Below are positions 23,086 through 34,627 of a stretch of DNA of 64,000 nucleotides, in pieces (positions within the stretch are counted from its first letter, which is position 1; the number at the start of each line of letters is the position of its first letter). Source of the DNA: Fennellomyces sp. T-0311 (taxonomy: Eukaryota; Mucoromycota; Mucoromycetes; Mucorales; Lichtheimiaceae); NCBI GenBank assembly GCA_025266875.1, contig JALLLT010000020.1, forward strand, positions 1 to 64,000. Reading direction: 5' to 3'. The notes under the pieces are model-generated. The model saw only the letters and a list, made by a program, of their open reading frames with translations, was not told where the DNA came from and ran no database searches. The position numbers and the translations under genes were made by a program.

Positions 23086-23189
23086 ACCATCCCAATAACC
23101 TATAAAAAGGCTAAATAAAGCTATAAACGCAGAACTTTACCACAATGTCTACTTTCACACCGAATCTCGATTTACAGAATATGCTCCCC

Positions 23190-23370
23190 TTTCATGAACA
23201 TCGGAAAAACTGTCAACCCTTCTCAACCCTTCTCAACCCTCCTCAACCCTTCTCAACCCCGTCAACCCCGATTCACGGACCCCCCCGCCTTCAAATGTGC
23301 TCTCAACATTGAGCGGGTTTATAAACCCTTCTCAACGTTCAGTCAACACACCACAACGTTGTAGCGTATT
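23190..23370 (+). repeat. CTCAACCC-rich direct repeats, left block
   Basis: Repeats of TTCTCAACCC followed by GGGTTTATAAACCCTTCTCAA. The same motif, in the same direction, is at 30055-30235. The two blocks flank the Plavaka-like gene pair. Confidence 0.7.
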
Positions 23371-23552
23371 TATAAATCATGTAAATGTTAGGAAGATTAT
23401 TTAGCTGGAGAGCCTTCACGCGAGCCAAATCAATTATATAGTGTATACACTTCTTTCCAACCCATTCACAGTACTATATATATACTGTATACGATATTTT
23501 CTTTCAAAATATGAACGTTTTATTCGTTTGGACATACAAACAGCTATTTACC

Positions 23553-25278
23553 CTAGTTCATACGTCTTCTTTTGACAGGCTTTGCCTGAGTGCGGACGAT
23601 ATCCGCCTCAGGCGCTTCGGGAGCCATGGAATATGGCTGGTGGGCTTGCAACTCTTCTTGGCGTATAACACCAGCAAAAAGCTCAGCAACGCTACGTTCT
23701 GCATTGCTAGCTTTTAACTTTGCACGTTCGATGTGCTCGTGCACCCATTTCTGGACTGGTAGCCAGGAAATGTATTTGCCGAGCTCACCAGTGCTGCTAA
23801 GCATGTCACGGTAAGCTCTGTCCCAGAAGGAGTCCCACTTGAATTCGTCCTTCTGGACAGTACGCTTGCCGTTGGTACCGCCAGAATCCTCATTCACAGC
23901 ATTGCCGGGCCCACCAGCCGCATCATCGGTGACCTTCTCACCTTCCTGCTTCTCCATATCGCTGATTTTCTTGCCCAACCGATACACAATCTATATACGA
24001 ATACATAAGTATAAGTACTCACTTTAGCATTGGTGTAATTACCATCAGTGTAATGAGCGCGATGCACTCCTTGGATATGAGGCGGGGGCAAGGATTCAGC
24101 TTCTTGATCCCGCGACCACAGACAAGCACACTGACGATACAGTCGATGATGCACCGCGAGTACAGGTACTTTCCATCGAGCTTGTAGTTCTTTCGGGCGA
24201 ATCTATGAACGATACGTATGCAAATAACATAAGCTTTGTGATTTACAAGAAAATTGATGCAGTAACACAATACCGATGGTCTTCTATCATGTATCGATAG
24301 ATCTCGATCCGAGAGCTTACTTCCGCAGGAAAATCGCAACTGGGGAAAGTATAGCCAGTCAGCCAGTTGTTAATAGCACTGTGGAGCTGTGTACGTTGGA
24401 TGGAGATCATCCTGAAGTACTACAAATAAGAGATTTGAATGTTATGTTCAATATAGCATGATACCATTCTGCTCTATGCTTACATGGGCGTCGAGCGTTG
24501 GACTAACTGGCCTGTCTGGTTCAAATGTGCCACCGAAAATCAGCTGGAGCTGTTTCTTACATGACAGACTTGCGTCTGCCACGTTTGGAAAGGCATTTTC
24601 CAAGGCTACATAGCGTGCAGCGCCTTTCACCAGAGCTGGCCATTGAGGAGAGCCTACCTCAATATTATAATGAGGTGGAAGTGGAGCCGTAACAGCACTT
24701 GATAGTGAAGAAGTATGTAAATATGCAAAATGCAGGGGACTGATATATTGCTTACCTTGATTGCGAAAGCTGCTGCAAACGCTGAGGAACGTTTTTGATG
24801 CGAGCAACCTTTGGTGCTGCACCTTCATCCTCGAACTCAGATTCGTCCAAAGATTCTTCCAAAGATTCTTCCTACAATTGATACATGATTAAAGATGTGC
24901 TTCTCTTCAAAGGTTGCTATACCTCTTCATTCCATTGACGACTGAAAGATGGACTCAGATTCGGCATTTGGACGCTAAGAAAATAATGTCGCCAAAACGG
25001 TTTAAATGACGACTATATCACCCACCACTGTAAAGAACAAACTGATATACAACTTACATAGAGCCATTCTGCCCAGCATTTGGAGCAAGGACTCTTCTGC
25101 CTTGTTGCTGGCTCATACTTTCGTCCTCGTCTTCCAAATCTATAAAAGATAATTGCACCAATGTAAACAATACGAATGTATCCATGCATAGCGTGGTCGC
25201 TAGAGTGTATTTACTATGTATCAAGTAGTTGACAGGTGGTCGATACTGTTTTCTAGTAGGGTTTGGAGTGTTAACCAT
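23553..25278 (-). CDS. Accessory gene of the Plavaka-like element (unknown, multi-exon)
   Basis: Starts at MVNTPNPTRKQYR (25278) and continues through short exons DLEDEDESMSQQQGRRVL (near 25120), SLEESLDESEFEDEG (near 24850) and NIEVGSPQWPALVKGAARYV (near 24660). A helical exon RTQLHSAINNWLTGYTFP (24400) leads to FARKNYKLDGKYLYSRCIID (24200-24060). The last exon, 23987-23553, begins IVYRLGKKISDMEK and ends in a basic tail (KPVKRRRMN). Introns are 50-80 bp with GT..AG ends. The overall design is acidic N-terminus, helical core, basic C-terminus. I recognise no catalytic motif. It is transcribed divergently from the Plavaka transposase across 570 bp, so the two probably share a promoter region and a transposon function. 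Exon edges are approximate. Confidence 0.6.
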
Positions 25279-25849
25279 TTTTTACAAGTAAATTAGTAAG
25301 AAAGAAAACAAAAGTATTTTCAGTGACTGACTGCTGTATCCACACGCGAAGGCGGTACTGATCTTTGTCATCGGTGTTTCGTGTATAGCCTATCAAACCT
25401 TATTCTGATAATTCGTTTTTTGACGTTGTAGCACCAAGCAGAATTAATATAAATCGCCGTTCCATTAACACCAATGAAAAACACATGGCAAGCGGCGCGA
25501 GCCGGATCATGAAAGACTTCCCCAGTTGGTGGCGATTACTATTTTCCATAACATTCCATGATCATCATTAGTGTACTTGCTAAAGCTGTAGAAAATATAA
25601 ACTTAGCAATGAAACGTCAAGTTCAGGCTCATGCATATCATATGCAAATCGCGGCATATTTGAACTTATTTATCTTCTTTTAAGTTTCTTTGAGCTTCTC
25701 TTTTGCATTATAGGTGGCAGTATTGTGAATGATCACGATACTTGGTAAAAATGTACGAATTACCAGGTTGACAGTCTGTGTAACAAACATTTATGTTAGC
25801 TTAATTTATCAGTGTATATGAACCACTTTTATCACTCGTTACATTCACC

Positions 25850-28800
25850 ATGCCACACCAATATCAATGTTGCTATCGTAACTGCCTTTCTAAACGCACA
25901 TTTGCTTCAGTAAAGGCTCTTCGTTCGCATATAATGACGATGCACGCAAATCAACCTTTGCCATTTGTCGATACGCCATTACAGCGTTCTGAAGATGATA
26001 GCACAGCGGATGCGCATATGTCATCACTGACCGAGCAAATAAATCAAAGTAACTTGCTTGACGAACAAGAAGCTCATGTTGAGCACATGGATTTTACAAT
26101 GGAACAGGTCACGCTAGCCGACAAAGACAGTGAAGATGCATATATTGAAGGTACGTTAAAACGGTAAAATAGACTCGTCGACTCGATATTAACGTGATTG
26201 CGCTACAAAGAACCTTTCTCTGGGGATTTGTGGTCTAAGCCAGTCAGCTCGAAGAACTCCCCAAAGGCAATTGACATATCTAGCCTAGAACTATTGATTG
26301 CCGAGTTCGCTTTAGATAACGGGCTCTCACAGGCACAATATAAGCGGTATAAAATCAAAAAAAAAACATTATCAAGATATTATATTCTCAACTAATTTCG
26401 AGTATACCTTAGTCTTGTTGAACTTATTATGATTGCTCAAGAGCATGCAAGAGTGGCGCCATTGGAGCATAATGCGCTATTCACGACTTTCGATAGCGTA
26501 TTTCGAACGATATCTAAGAATCAAAGCGAGAAGTATACACTGGTGCGTAAGAGCTGATGTTATGTGTATGTCACGATGAATTTTTTCAAACAACTCGACT
26601 ACGTATTTTCTAGCCATTTAAAACGGAAAAGATTGATCTCGACCTTGTTCCGGACTTTCCTAAACAGCACAAACAGCAATTCCTGGAGGTAATTGGCCAA
26701 CCGTCCCTCATTTACCGCGATATTCGCAATTTGGCCGAGAAACTCTTCAGCCATCCACTATTCAACGACGTAACACGTTTACACCCTGCTACTGTTACCA
26801 GAGATGGAAAAAGGATATATAACGATATCTACAGTGGAACCCCGCTTTTTGCACATGCGGGTTTACCCTCAAATTATGTGCAAAAAGCGGGGGTGTGCAA
26901 AAAGCGAGGTTGTTACACGAAGGGAAATATAATATCCGCTAGTTAGTGTCAGCCAATAATATGTAGTAGAGCGCAAAATTGATGATAGTATATAAGCTCA
27001 AATAACTTAGCAAGCGTTCCTCCTTCTCTTATTCCTTTTATTTAACATGCCACTAAAAGAAAAGCCTAGAATTGAGGAAAAACATAAGGAAACCATCATT
27101 TCATGCTTTTCTGAAAGAGAATGAGCCAACATATCAATTAAGATTATTGACGTTATCAATTGGGCCCGTATAGTTGGTCACAGAAGGCTGATATGATTGC
27201 TGGTGTCCTTAATATTTTGGATGATTTAGAGCACAGCGAGCTTATGGAGGAGCTGAACAAAGTCTGTGATGATTTCCATAAAAAGCATCAGATGCACCAA
27301 TCAGCACTGAGTTTTTACATTTTTTCTGGAAAACTCTTAGAGCCGAGTTCGAATCTCATAGCCTGCTATCGGATCTGAGCTAAATAGGATAAGCGGGAAA
27401 AATGCACATCATGAATTTTGGTGTGCAAAGTGCAAAAAGCGGGGGATGTGCAAATTTTCTTAAGTAAAGAGCGGGTTTACCTGAGAATTATGTGCAAAAA
27501 GCGGGGGTGTGCAAAAAGCGGGGGTGCAAAAAGCGGGGTTCCACTGTACAGCGGACAATGGTGGCAAGAGCTCCAGGTATAAATATACCAAGCGATTTAG
27601 CATCAGTAGGTATACGTATTAACGTGGTTAATGTTCGTCCATAGAAAATATCAAAGGAGGGATGCGTTATTCTTGGTCTTATGCTTGCATCAGACAAAAC
27701 AGTAATTACCGGCAACCTGAGAAATAGTGCGTGGCCGATATACTTGAAGCTAGGTTAGTAGTAACATATGGCATAAATATGGTTAATGTGTAACGGCTAA
27801 GCATTTTATGGCTACGTAGCAAACACTCCTTTTGAGTATAGAACCAAAGATACGTTGCATGGTACTCGCTTACTAGCATATTTGCCGGTTATTGAAAGCA
27901 AGAGGTTGTCGAATAAGAAATGGTTTCCATTAGCAAAAAAGGCGATCTTCCATTACTGCATTGGTCTCGTCATGGCACCTTTTCGAAAGTTCGACATCTT
28001 CAAGATGCAAGGGCCAGATCAAAAAGTATACAAATGTATCCCCGCATTGGCAGCGTATTCTGCAGATTACCAAGAACAGTGAGTATCACTGACTCTTCGC
28101 ATGTATATTTATTAAACACTATATAAGATCGCTTCTCGCCTTAGTTAAAAGCGGAAATACCGCCCGAGGTTGCCCACGTTGCTTGGTTCTGACAAGCGAG
28201 TACCGCGAAAACGGTACAGCGGAACTACGAACGTCAACCGAGATGGAACATCTGTACAAACTTGGAAACGATCTTTTGCACGGCACCGAAGGAGAAAAAG
28301 AAGAAGATGCGGAGAAAGAAGATGAGGATATATTCATGGAGATTTCAATGCATAACATCCAGGTACTATCAATCAATGATGTAGATATTTGACTTTTTTG
28401 CTAAACATGGCATTATACTATATATGATAGAACGCATTTTGGAAACTTCCTCAACCATTCTTTGATCTCCATGGTTCACTGCTTGTGGATGACTTGCACC
28501 AGCTTGGCGGTGTATACGAACACTTGCTCAACTGTCTCGACAAACTGATCATGGATGTGAATGGTACCAAAGGAGCTTCCATCATTGAAGAAATTAACAA
28601 TCGAGCATCTATGATACCTCAGTACAAAGATCATCGTCGGTTCAACCAAGGCATTTTTCCACGCTTTTTGCGAAATCCAACTTATACAGAATGGCGAAGC
28701 AATATGGCTATCATCTTACCTTGCTGTTACGATTATATTCCGCTACAAGCAGCACTTTGCTTGCGTCATTTCTTGGATTTCGTAATGCACGCCACCGCCG

Positions 28801-29921
28801 AGGAACATACTGAGGATAGTCTTACTGAAATGGAGGAGTCATTGGATGCATACTATAAGTACAGTCCAATATTCCAAAAGTACTCTCCATCTGGTTTGAA
28901 CTTCCCCAAAAATCACATGCTTCAAAAGTATGCCCACGATATCCGATCTCGGGGTATAATCAGAGGCTATAGCACAACCAGCTCCGAGCACCAACACACT
29001 ATCGATGTAAAGAAGCCGGCAAAACGAACTAACGGTCGGTTTGATTCGCTGTCCCAAATGGCCAACTTCATTCAAAAGAAGGACCTACTTTTTGACGTTG
29101 CCATAAACCAATCAAGTACTCTTACAACATCGCTTCGTGCAAAAGCGACAATTTCCAAGATCATTTCCAGACGAAGCCAACTGTCATATAAGCTCGCATC
29201 AGAAACAGATCCCAAAGAAGTATCCGTATTATCACAGCAAGGCACTTTCCATGGATTGTCCATAATCCTTCGCTCCTTCTTCCATACCACTATCGATAAC
29301 AACTTCGCACGTGTTGCACTACGCAACTTACCACAGCTCGACGACGATACGATCAAGGTGTATCAAACCTTGATAGTAGAGGACTGCGACACCAATGGCA
29401 AGGTTATTATCGACAAGATCAGAACACATGATCAGTTCCATGGCCGTGAAAGGAAAGATTTCGCGGTATTTGAGTTCCCCAACATCAAGGACAGGAGCGA
29501 CAAAGAGATATACGAGTCGTATGGCCAAGTCCTCATGGTCTTCCGGGCGAAGTACAGGGGTAGAGAATACGATCTGGTACTGGCACGCCGATACTGTCCT
29601 TTGGGCGAAGCACACAAGACTGGGTTAGAGGTTATTTCACCTGACCTTGACGATACGTATAAAGGCCTGTTTATAAGCCAAATCGAACGGGTAAAGCGTA
29701 CAATCCATGTCGTTCCGGATTATGATTCAGATGCTTTCGTTGATCCTGCCCTGGGATCAATGTATGGAAAGTATTTACTGAATCATGATTCGGATCGGTT
29801 TTCATGGTGCAACAGCAGAGGCCGACTTCCACATATCAATGAAAGAAGCAAAGAGTTTGTTCACTGGAATAAGGAGTACGATAGTCCCAAGCAAGTAGGC
29901 ACGGAAGATGATGACGCCTAG
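25850..29921 (+). pseudogene. Plavaka-like (CACTA-related) transposase interrupted by a MITE
   Basis: Exons 25850-26150, 26211-26346, 26413-26542, 26614-26831 then 27549-27576, 27645-27753, 27820-28078, 28128-28362 and 28431-29921 keep one frame of about 968 residues when 26832-27548 is ignored. The N-terminus is a C2H2 zinc finger (CCYRNCLSKRTFASVKALRSH). The core shows RIYNDIYS, then QWWQEL after the MITE, LMLASDKTVIT, NSAWPIYLKL and YCIGLVMAPFRKFDIF, then RGCPRCLVL and DLHGSLLVDDLHQLGGVYEH. This order fits Plavaka/Tnp2-like fungal transposases. The only visible lesion is the 715-bp MITE with its TA duplication in an exon. Element ends were not found. Confidence 0.8.
26832..27546 (+). mobile_element. 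pogo-type MITE (715 bp)
   Basis: The ends are CAGTGGAACCCCGCTTTTTG and its complement, with TA on both sides (26830-26831, 27547-27548). The subterminal motif TGTGCAAAAAGCGGGG repeats at both ends. Inside, 27046-27120 (MPLKEKPRIEEKHKETI) and 27160-27378 look like decayed pieces of a CENP-B/pogo N-terminal HTH. It interrupts the Plavaka-like transposase. Confidence 0.88.
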
Positions 29922-30054
29922 ATTTACCTAGGAGTATTTAATATTCTTGTCTATAAAACATTGCATATTCATATACTTGGTTACTGTTTATAAAGGTGCT
30001 TGACCTGCTTCAGCACAATTCAAGGTAGATAAAATCCGTTCACAATTTTAAACG

Positions 30055-30235
30055 CTCTCAACCCTCTCTCAACCCCGCCAACATTTTGGCAAGTTTATAA
30101 ACCCTGTCAACCCTCTCTCAACCCCGCCAACATTTTGATAGGATTATAAACCCTGTCAACCCTCTCTCAACCCCGCTAAATGTTTTGGTAGGTTTATAAA
30201 CCCTGTCAACCTTCACTCAATCCCCGCAACCTTCA
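30055..30235 (+). repeat. CTCAACCC-rich tandem repeat, right block (~55-bp unit)
   Basis: Three units of CTCTCTCAACCCCGCCAACA plus TTTTGG(C/T)AAGTTTATAAACCCTGTCAA. Related to and in the same orientation as 23190-23370. Confidence 0.8.
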
Positions 30236-30286
30236 TAAGGGCTTAATCAGCGGGGTATCTTTTCCGATGAAGCAGAGGATCAACAG

Positions 30287-31077
30287 ATGCAAGACATTTT
30301 CTGCGAAACATACGATGTCATGGAAGGACAAGTTGACATAGAGGACCAATACCAAATCATTGTTGACGAGTTCAACGAAGGTACTGGTGGTATACAATCA
30401 TTGGTGTCGATGACTGCACGAGAAAATGTACCTCAGGTATCTTATACTGTGTTAAATGTGTATACAAATGTTAAGAGTTTATTGACAAAAAAATAAATAA
30501 ACAGGAACAGCGTCCAGCAATATTTGTTCAAGCACCGAAAGCTAGGGGAAGACCACCAAAGAAGCATGAACCTAAAGACGACGTTCCGAAAAGTATGTTG
30601 CCCACTACTCAATAATCATCGAATCTAAATATGACCATAAAGACACGAAGAACATATACAGACAAAGATATCGTCCACCTGATCAATACCATCCAAGAGT
30701 TCGCATTGAGCGCTGCTGCAGCTGCACCCATAGCGCTAATGTCAGTACGATCCGCTCAGCGGTATTGGAAATACTATCGCGATGGCGAGCCCTACCTTCC
30801 TTCCCTCCAAAAATCAAACAGCAAACAACGAGATCCTACTTTGCTCCAGCAGCACACTCATCACCTGGAACAGCTGTACGACAAGGACCCCACCACAACA
30901 CTTGCCCAAGCACAGGAGCTCCTTCTAAGAGTCTACAATGTCAAGATCACACAAAGCGGTCTACAAAAACATTTGGTGAAGCATTGTGGGCTTACCATGA
31001 AGAAGATTGAACCAGTATCCGAAGCCCGAAACTCTCCCCAGACGATCAAGGCTCAGTTTAACTGGGCTCTTGATTAG
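30287..31077 (+). pseudogene. Tc1/mariner transposase, 5' part (split by hAT)
   Basis: An acidic first exon (MQDIFCETYDVMEGQVDIED; its frame is open further upstream) ends near 30435. An intron ends at AAACAG (30504). The next exon carries an AT-hook (KARGRPPKKHEPK) to about 30591. A further intron ending ATACAG leads to KDIVHLINTIQEFALSAAAA (HTH) and SAQRYWKYYRDGEPYLPS. The homologue at 8775-9854 continues through NWAFDITKRGL. Here the frame is cut after NWALD at 31074 by the hAT terminus TAGGG. The rest resumes at 41011 after the duplicated CTCTTGAT. Confidence 0.8.
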
Positions 31078-31399
31078 GGTTCTGCATAAAATCCAGATTG
31101 CTCGATCCATTCCGTTTCGACTTGAAACGAAACGGATTCGGATTAGTACTTTCACAGATCGAAACGGATTCGGATTGAGCTTTTGACGATCCGGATTGAA
31201 AACGGATCTGAAGGTGGCAATCCGGATCGATCCGTTTGATCCGTTTTATTTTACGTGGCTAATTTGTCATTGACTTGGTAATTACAGCATTGTTAAAAGT
31301 GTTGAAGAATATATAAGGCGAATATAACATAAACGTATTCCGTTACTTTGAGTAGAGAGCAATATAAAAGAGAAGGGTTTATTAAAAAAAAAAGACGTG

Positions 31400-32010
31400 C
31401 GCCATCGCATAATCTGCTGTGATGCTGTAGCAAAATTAACTAGGGATGGAAGATTGAATTATAATGGGCGGTAATAAGGATCGTAAACTACAGTGAAAAA
31501 AGTAGAGGGCTTTCTGGCTTGCGAGCGGCGTTGTTAATTAATATCCATTCGCGTGTTCGGCGAGAGTTGTATCCATCCAAGCTCTCTGTCGATGATACAG
31601 AAGATAATGAGTGTGTAGCCTTATGTGCTCCTTGTGCAGCGATATTACGATTGTTAGCCGTTTCATTCCAGAGTCAGTGGTGTCGTTATCATGCCGATGG
31701 TAATCAAGCTAAAGTATTTTTGGAAGGAGATAGAAGTGCTTTCGGGGATATGATGTAGTATATACATGGCCGGAACAATATGCTAAAGGCAGGTTCGCGA
31801 TCTATTACGATCCGTAAGTTGCTCGTTCATCATACGTGAATGCTGAGCTTTATCATGCAAACCGTTTTATCGTTGATAACATTGACCATTCGGAAGACTC
31901 CGATCGCGGTAGGCTGCTCAATTTAGTAAAAGGGTTGTATGTTTTAGGAAATACTCAACCCGATCTTCATGATAACCTTTGTGCGACTTCTTCTGAAGGA
32001 TGATAGCTAT
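31400..32010 (+). other. Decayed coding-like segment inside the hAT element
   Basis: Three stretches read like protein: 31519-31740 (VRRELYPSKLSVDDTEDNE, then CAPCAAILRLLA and QWCRYHADGNQAKVFLEGD), 31750-31812 in another frame (YTWPEQYAKGRFAIYYDP before a GTAAGT), and 31838-32004 (AELYHANRFIVDNIDH, GRLLNLVKGLYVLGNTQPDL) to a TGA. Composition and splice-like joints suggest a broken gene of perhaps 200 residues, plus strand, upstream of the transposase. I recognise no family. It could be a captured host gene fragment or a second hAT gene. Confidence 0.35.
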
Positions 32011-32280
32011 CTTATGGCACACCGGAAGAACACTATCATCAGGTTATGTCTAGCTGATCCGTAATATCGGCAATGGCTCATAAAAACTAAGCTGAACAAA
32101 GCTATATAAAGTCTCAAGAGCAATTTGTTTGAAAGTAGAATACACTTCTTTTTATTACTGTTCCTCACTACGGTATGAGACTTTGCATTTACATCCAACA
32201 ACTGCATCCTCTTTCGTGCACTCAATCACATACCTTCTTTACTGACATAATTCCTCCCAACAGGCATCCAACTTTTACGA

Positions 32281-34159
32281 TGAATCCACCAGCTTTCTCT
32301 ATCCTCGGTAAGCGCACTTCAACTACGCGTGATGATAACATACTCGCCCAAGAAGTAAGTTGTCCTGTGCTGCCAATAAGTACATCCTGAATTACCTACT
32401 CTAACATATTCTCATCACTTCCTTTAGAACTCTTCGATGAACGAGCGAGAAGGCAGCTCTATGTCCATTGACCGCCAGCTTTCCACCATGTCGACTGATT
32501 TCGAAAACGAAGACAATGACACCAGCAATGAGGCTGATTCTGTTGCGCCTACTTCGAGCCAAGACCAGGCCACCAGAAAAGGGGTAAAAGCACGCAAAAG
32601 CTGGGTGTACCAGTGGTTCGAGGCGAAGCAAGACGCTACGACAGCCATCACGTACTTCCACTGCCAATACCTGCTGGGCAAGGGACTCTGCGGTGTACGC
32701 TTCAAGGATCCGAAGGGAACAACTACTGGATTGACCAAACACTTGTCCAAACATGGCGTTAACAAGGACACGGCCCGCAATGCACCACCACAGGGAAATA
32801 CGCTCCATGGGTACCTGTCAAACGCCACGGCGAGCTTCCAGCCTTTCGATCCCCAGCTCTTTCGCAGACTGCTTTGCCTGTTCATTGTGTCTGCGGCATT
32901 GCCATTCGCCATTGTCAAGAACGTGTACTTCCAAAGGTTGCTGAATCTCGTGCAATCCGCTCCGAGTATCACCCACATAAAGCTCCCCAGTGACACCACC
33001 ATCTCCCGTGATTTGCTCGACGTGTACCAGCTTTACAGAAGCCATATGGATGGTATCCTGAAAAGTCAGCCGTACCTTTCGTACACTGTCGATGCTTGGA
33101 CGAGCGAATGGAGAGTCCCGTTCCTTGGTATCACAGCCCATTGGATCGATGAAGAATGGAAGCAGCAATCTGTTGCCATCGGCCTTCAGCTTCTGAATGG
33201 ACCACACACCGGTGCGAACATGGCAGGCGCTTTTATGAACGTCTTGAACGAGTGGGACCTGTTGTCGACGCCCTTTTTCCTGACGGCAGACAATGCATCC
33301 AACATGGATACGATGGCTGTTGAATTGCAGTTTCTGGTCGGATCCGACATCTTTGATGCCAAGGAAAATCGTATCCCATGCATCACACATATCATCAACT
33401 TGGCTGCACAGGCAATTCTGCACGAGGGACTGGGAGCAGAGGCGTACGATGATGAAGAGCAAGCGTTGCAGACTACAGAGGAGCCTATTACTATCAGCGC
33501 AGGTAAGAGAAAAACCGATCAGAGAAGTCCACCTCCATATTAATTATAATATGACTTACCTTAGGCGAGACGTTGTGTAAGCTGCGTAAAGGAATCGTAG
33601 CCATCAGGGCATCCCCACAAAGACTGGAGCAATACCGGAACTCATTCAAGGTGGTAGGCCATCAACCGCAAAGCATGGACAATGAGGATGCCGATATCAC
33701 CGAAGTCGAGACTGAAGACTGCCATAAGCTGATCCTCGATGTCCGTACTCATTGGAACTCGACCTATAGCATGATTCAGAGGGCGCTTACAGTCAAGCGC
33801 TCGTATGGTAGTACATGCCGAAATATCGCAGGGCTTGAGAAGTACGATCTGACCGACTATGAATGGCAATGTCTGGAGAAGATGGCCGAACTGCTCCATG
33901 AATTTGCGAGAATGACTCCATTGCTGTCTGGTTCGTCCTATGCAACCATGAACTTGGTTATCCTTGCCTATAACCGGTTGCTGGGGAAACTCGAAGCATA
34001 CCAAAGAGAATGGAAGAAGGTGAGTCGATATACGTGCCAAGGACTGTCATCCCATGCCATATACTTACATCATACTTTTAGACCTGGCCTGAATTGGTGC
34101 AAGCAGCTAAGTGCGGCTGGGAAAAGTTGCAGGGCTACTATTGCAAGGCTGACGGTCAT
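32281..34159 (+). pseudogene. hAT transposase, 5' part (exons 1-4)
   Basis: Exons 32281-32354, 32428-33502, 33565-34019 and 34082-34159 join in phase. A Ser/Asp-rich leader precedes a BED-like zinc finger (WVYQWFEAK, then C and H residues to KHLSKHGV). The RNase H-like core has SYTVDAWTSEWRVPFLG (first Asp), FFLTADNASNMDTM (second Asp) and CITHIINLAAQA. A helical insertion region follows, with RTHWNSTYSMIQRALTVK. At 34159 the frame is interrupted after GYYCKADGH by a retrotransposon LTR and continues in frame at 40052. Acts as a nuclear cut-and-paste transposase; dead here. Confidence 0.88.
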
Positions 34160-34581
34160 TGTTGTATCCAACATGAACACACCCTAACAAGCTTCTTTGT
34201 CATCTATGCTGTCCGTCAGCGCGAATAAGAGCTTTCCATCCTTACCGCCGCTTCCCACTTCCGACATCGAAACGTTGAGCTTCATGCTTACCAAATACTC
34301 AGCCAATCAGGTTACTCATAGACACGACCTTCCGGTCAGCGCGTCTCTTCACGGATATGTTCTGTCAGCATTCATCCTATCAATCATCACGATCCGTAAC
34401 TGCTCAATGATAATAAGGTTGACATTACACATCACTCACGGAAACACTGGCTTAAGGAAATCCCATCATGGATAAGCATTTATTATAAATAGAGAGAGCA
34501 AAACATATGAAATAAATCAGTTACCTTTTTGAGTCTCGTTGACACTTTTGTCTTTTACACTTGCTTCTCTCTGATTTAACA
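34160..34581 (+). repeat. Chromovirus 5' LTR (422 bp)
   Basis: Starts TGTTGTATCCAACATG and ends CTCTCTGATTTAACA. The TATA-like TTATAAATAGAGAGAG is near 34482. No TGG tRNA-primer motif follows; the next bases are TTTTTTTCAACGAATTC. Confidence 0.92.
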
Positions 34582-34627
34582 TTTTTTTCAACGAATTCTC
34601 GTCTGATCTTATTTCTATCCATTTACC

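Noticed and set aside
23200..23290. Telomere-like CCCT repeats
   Set aside because: The unit TTCTCAACCC is not a known telomeric repeat, lies internally and is part of a longer 55-bp unit at 30055-30235.
31140..31260. Palindromic GATCCGTTTCG clusters as an origin or operator
   Set aside because: They occur at both ends of the hAT element and are best read as subterminal transposase-binding repeats.
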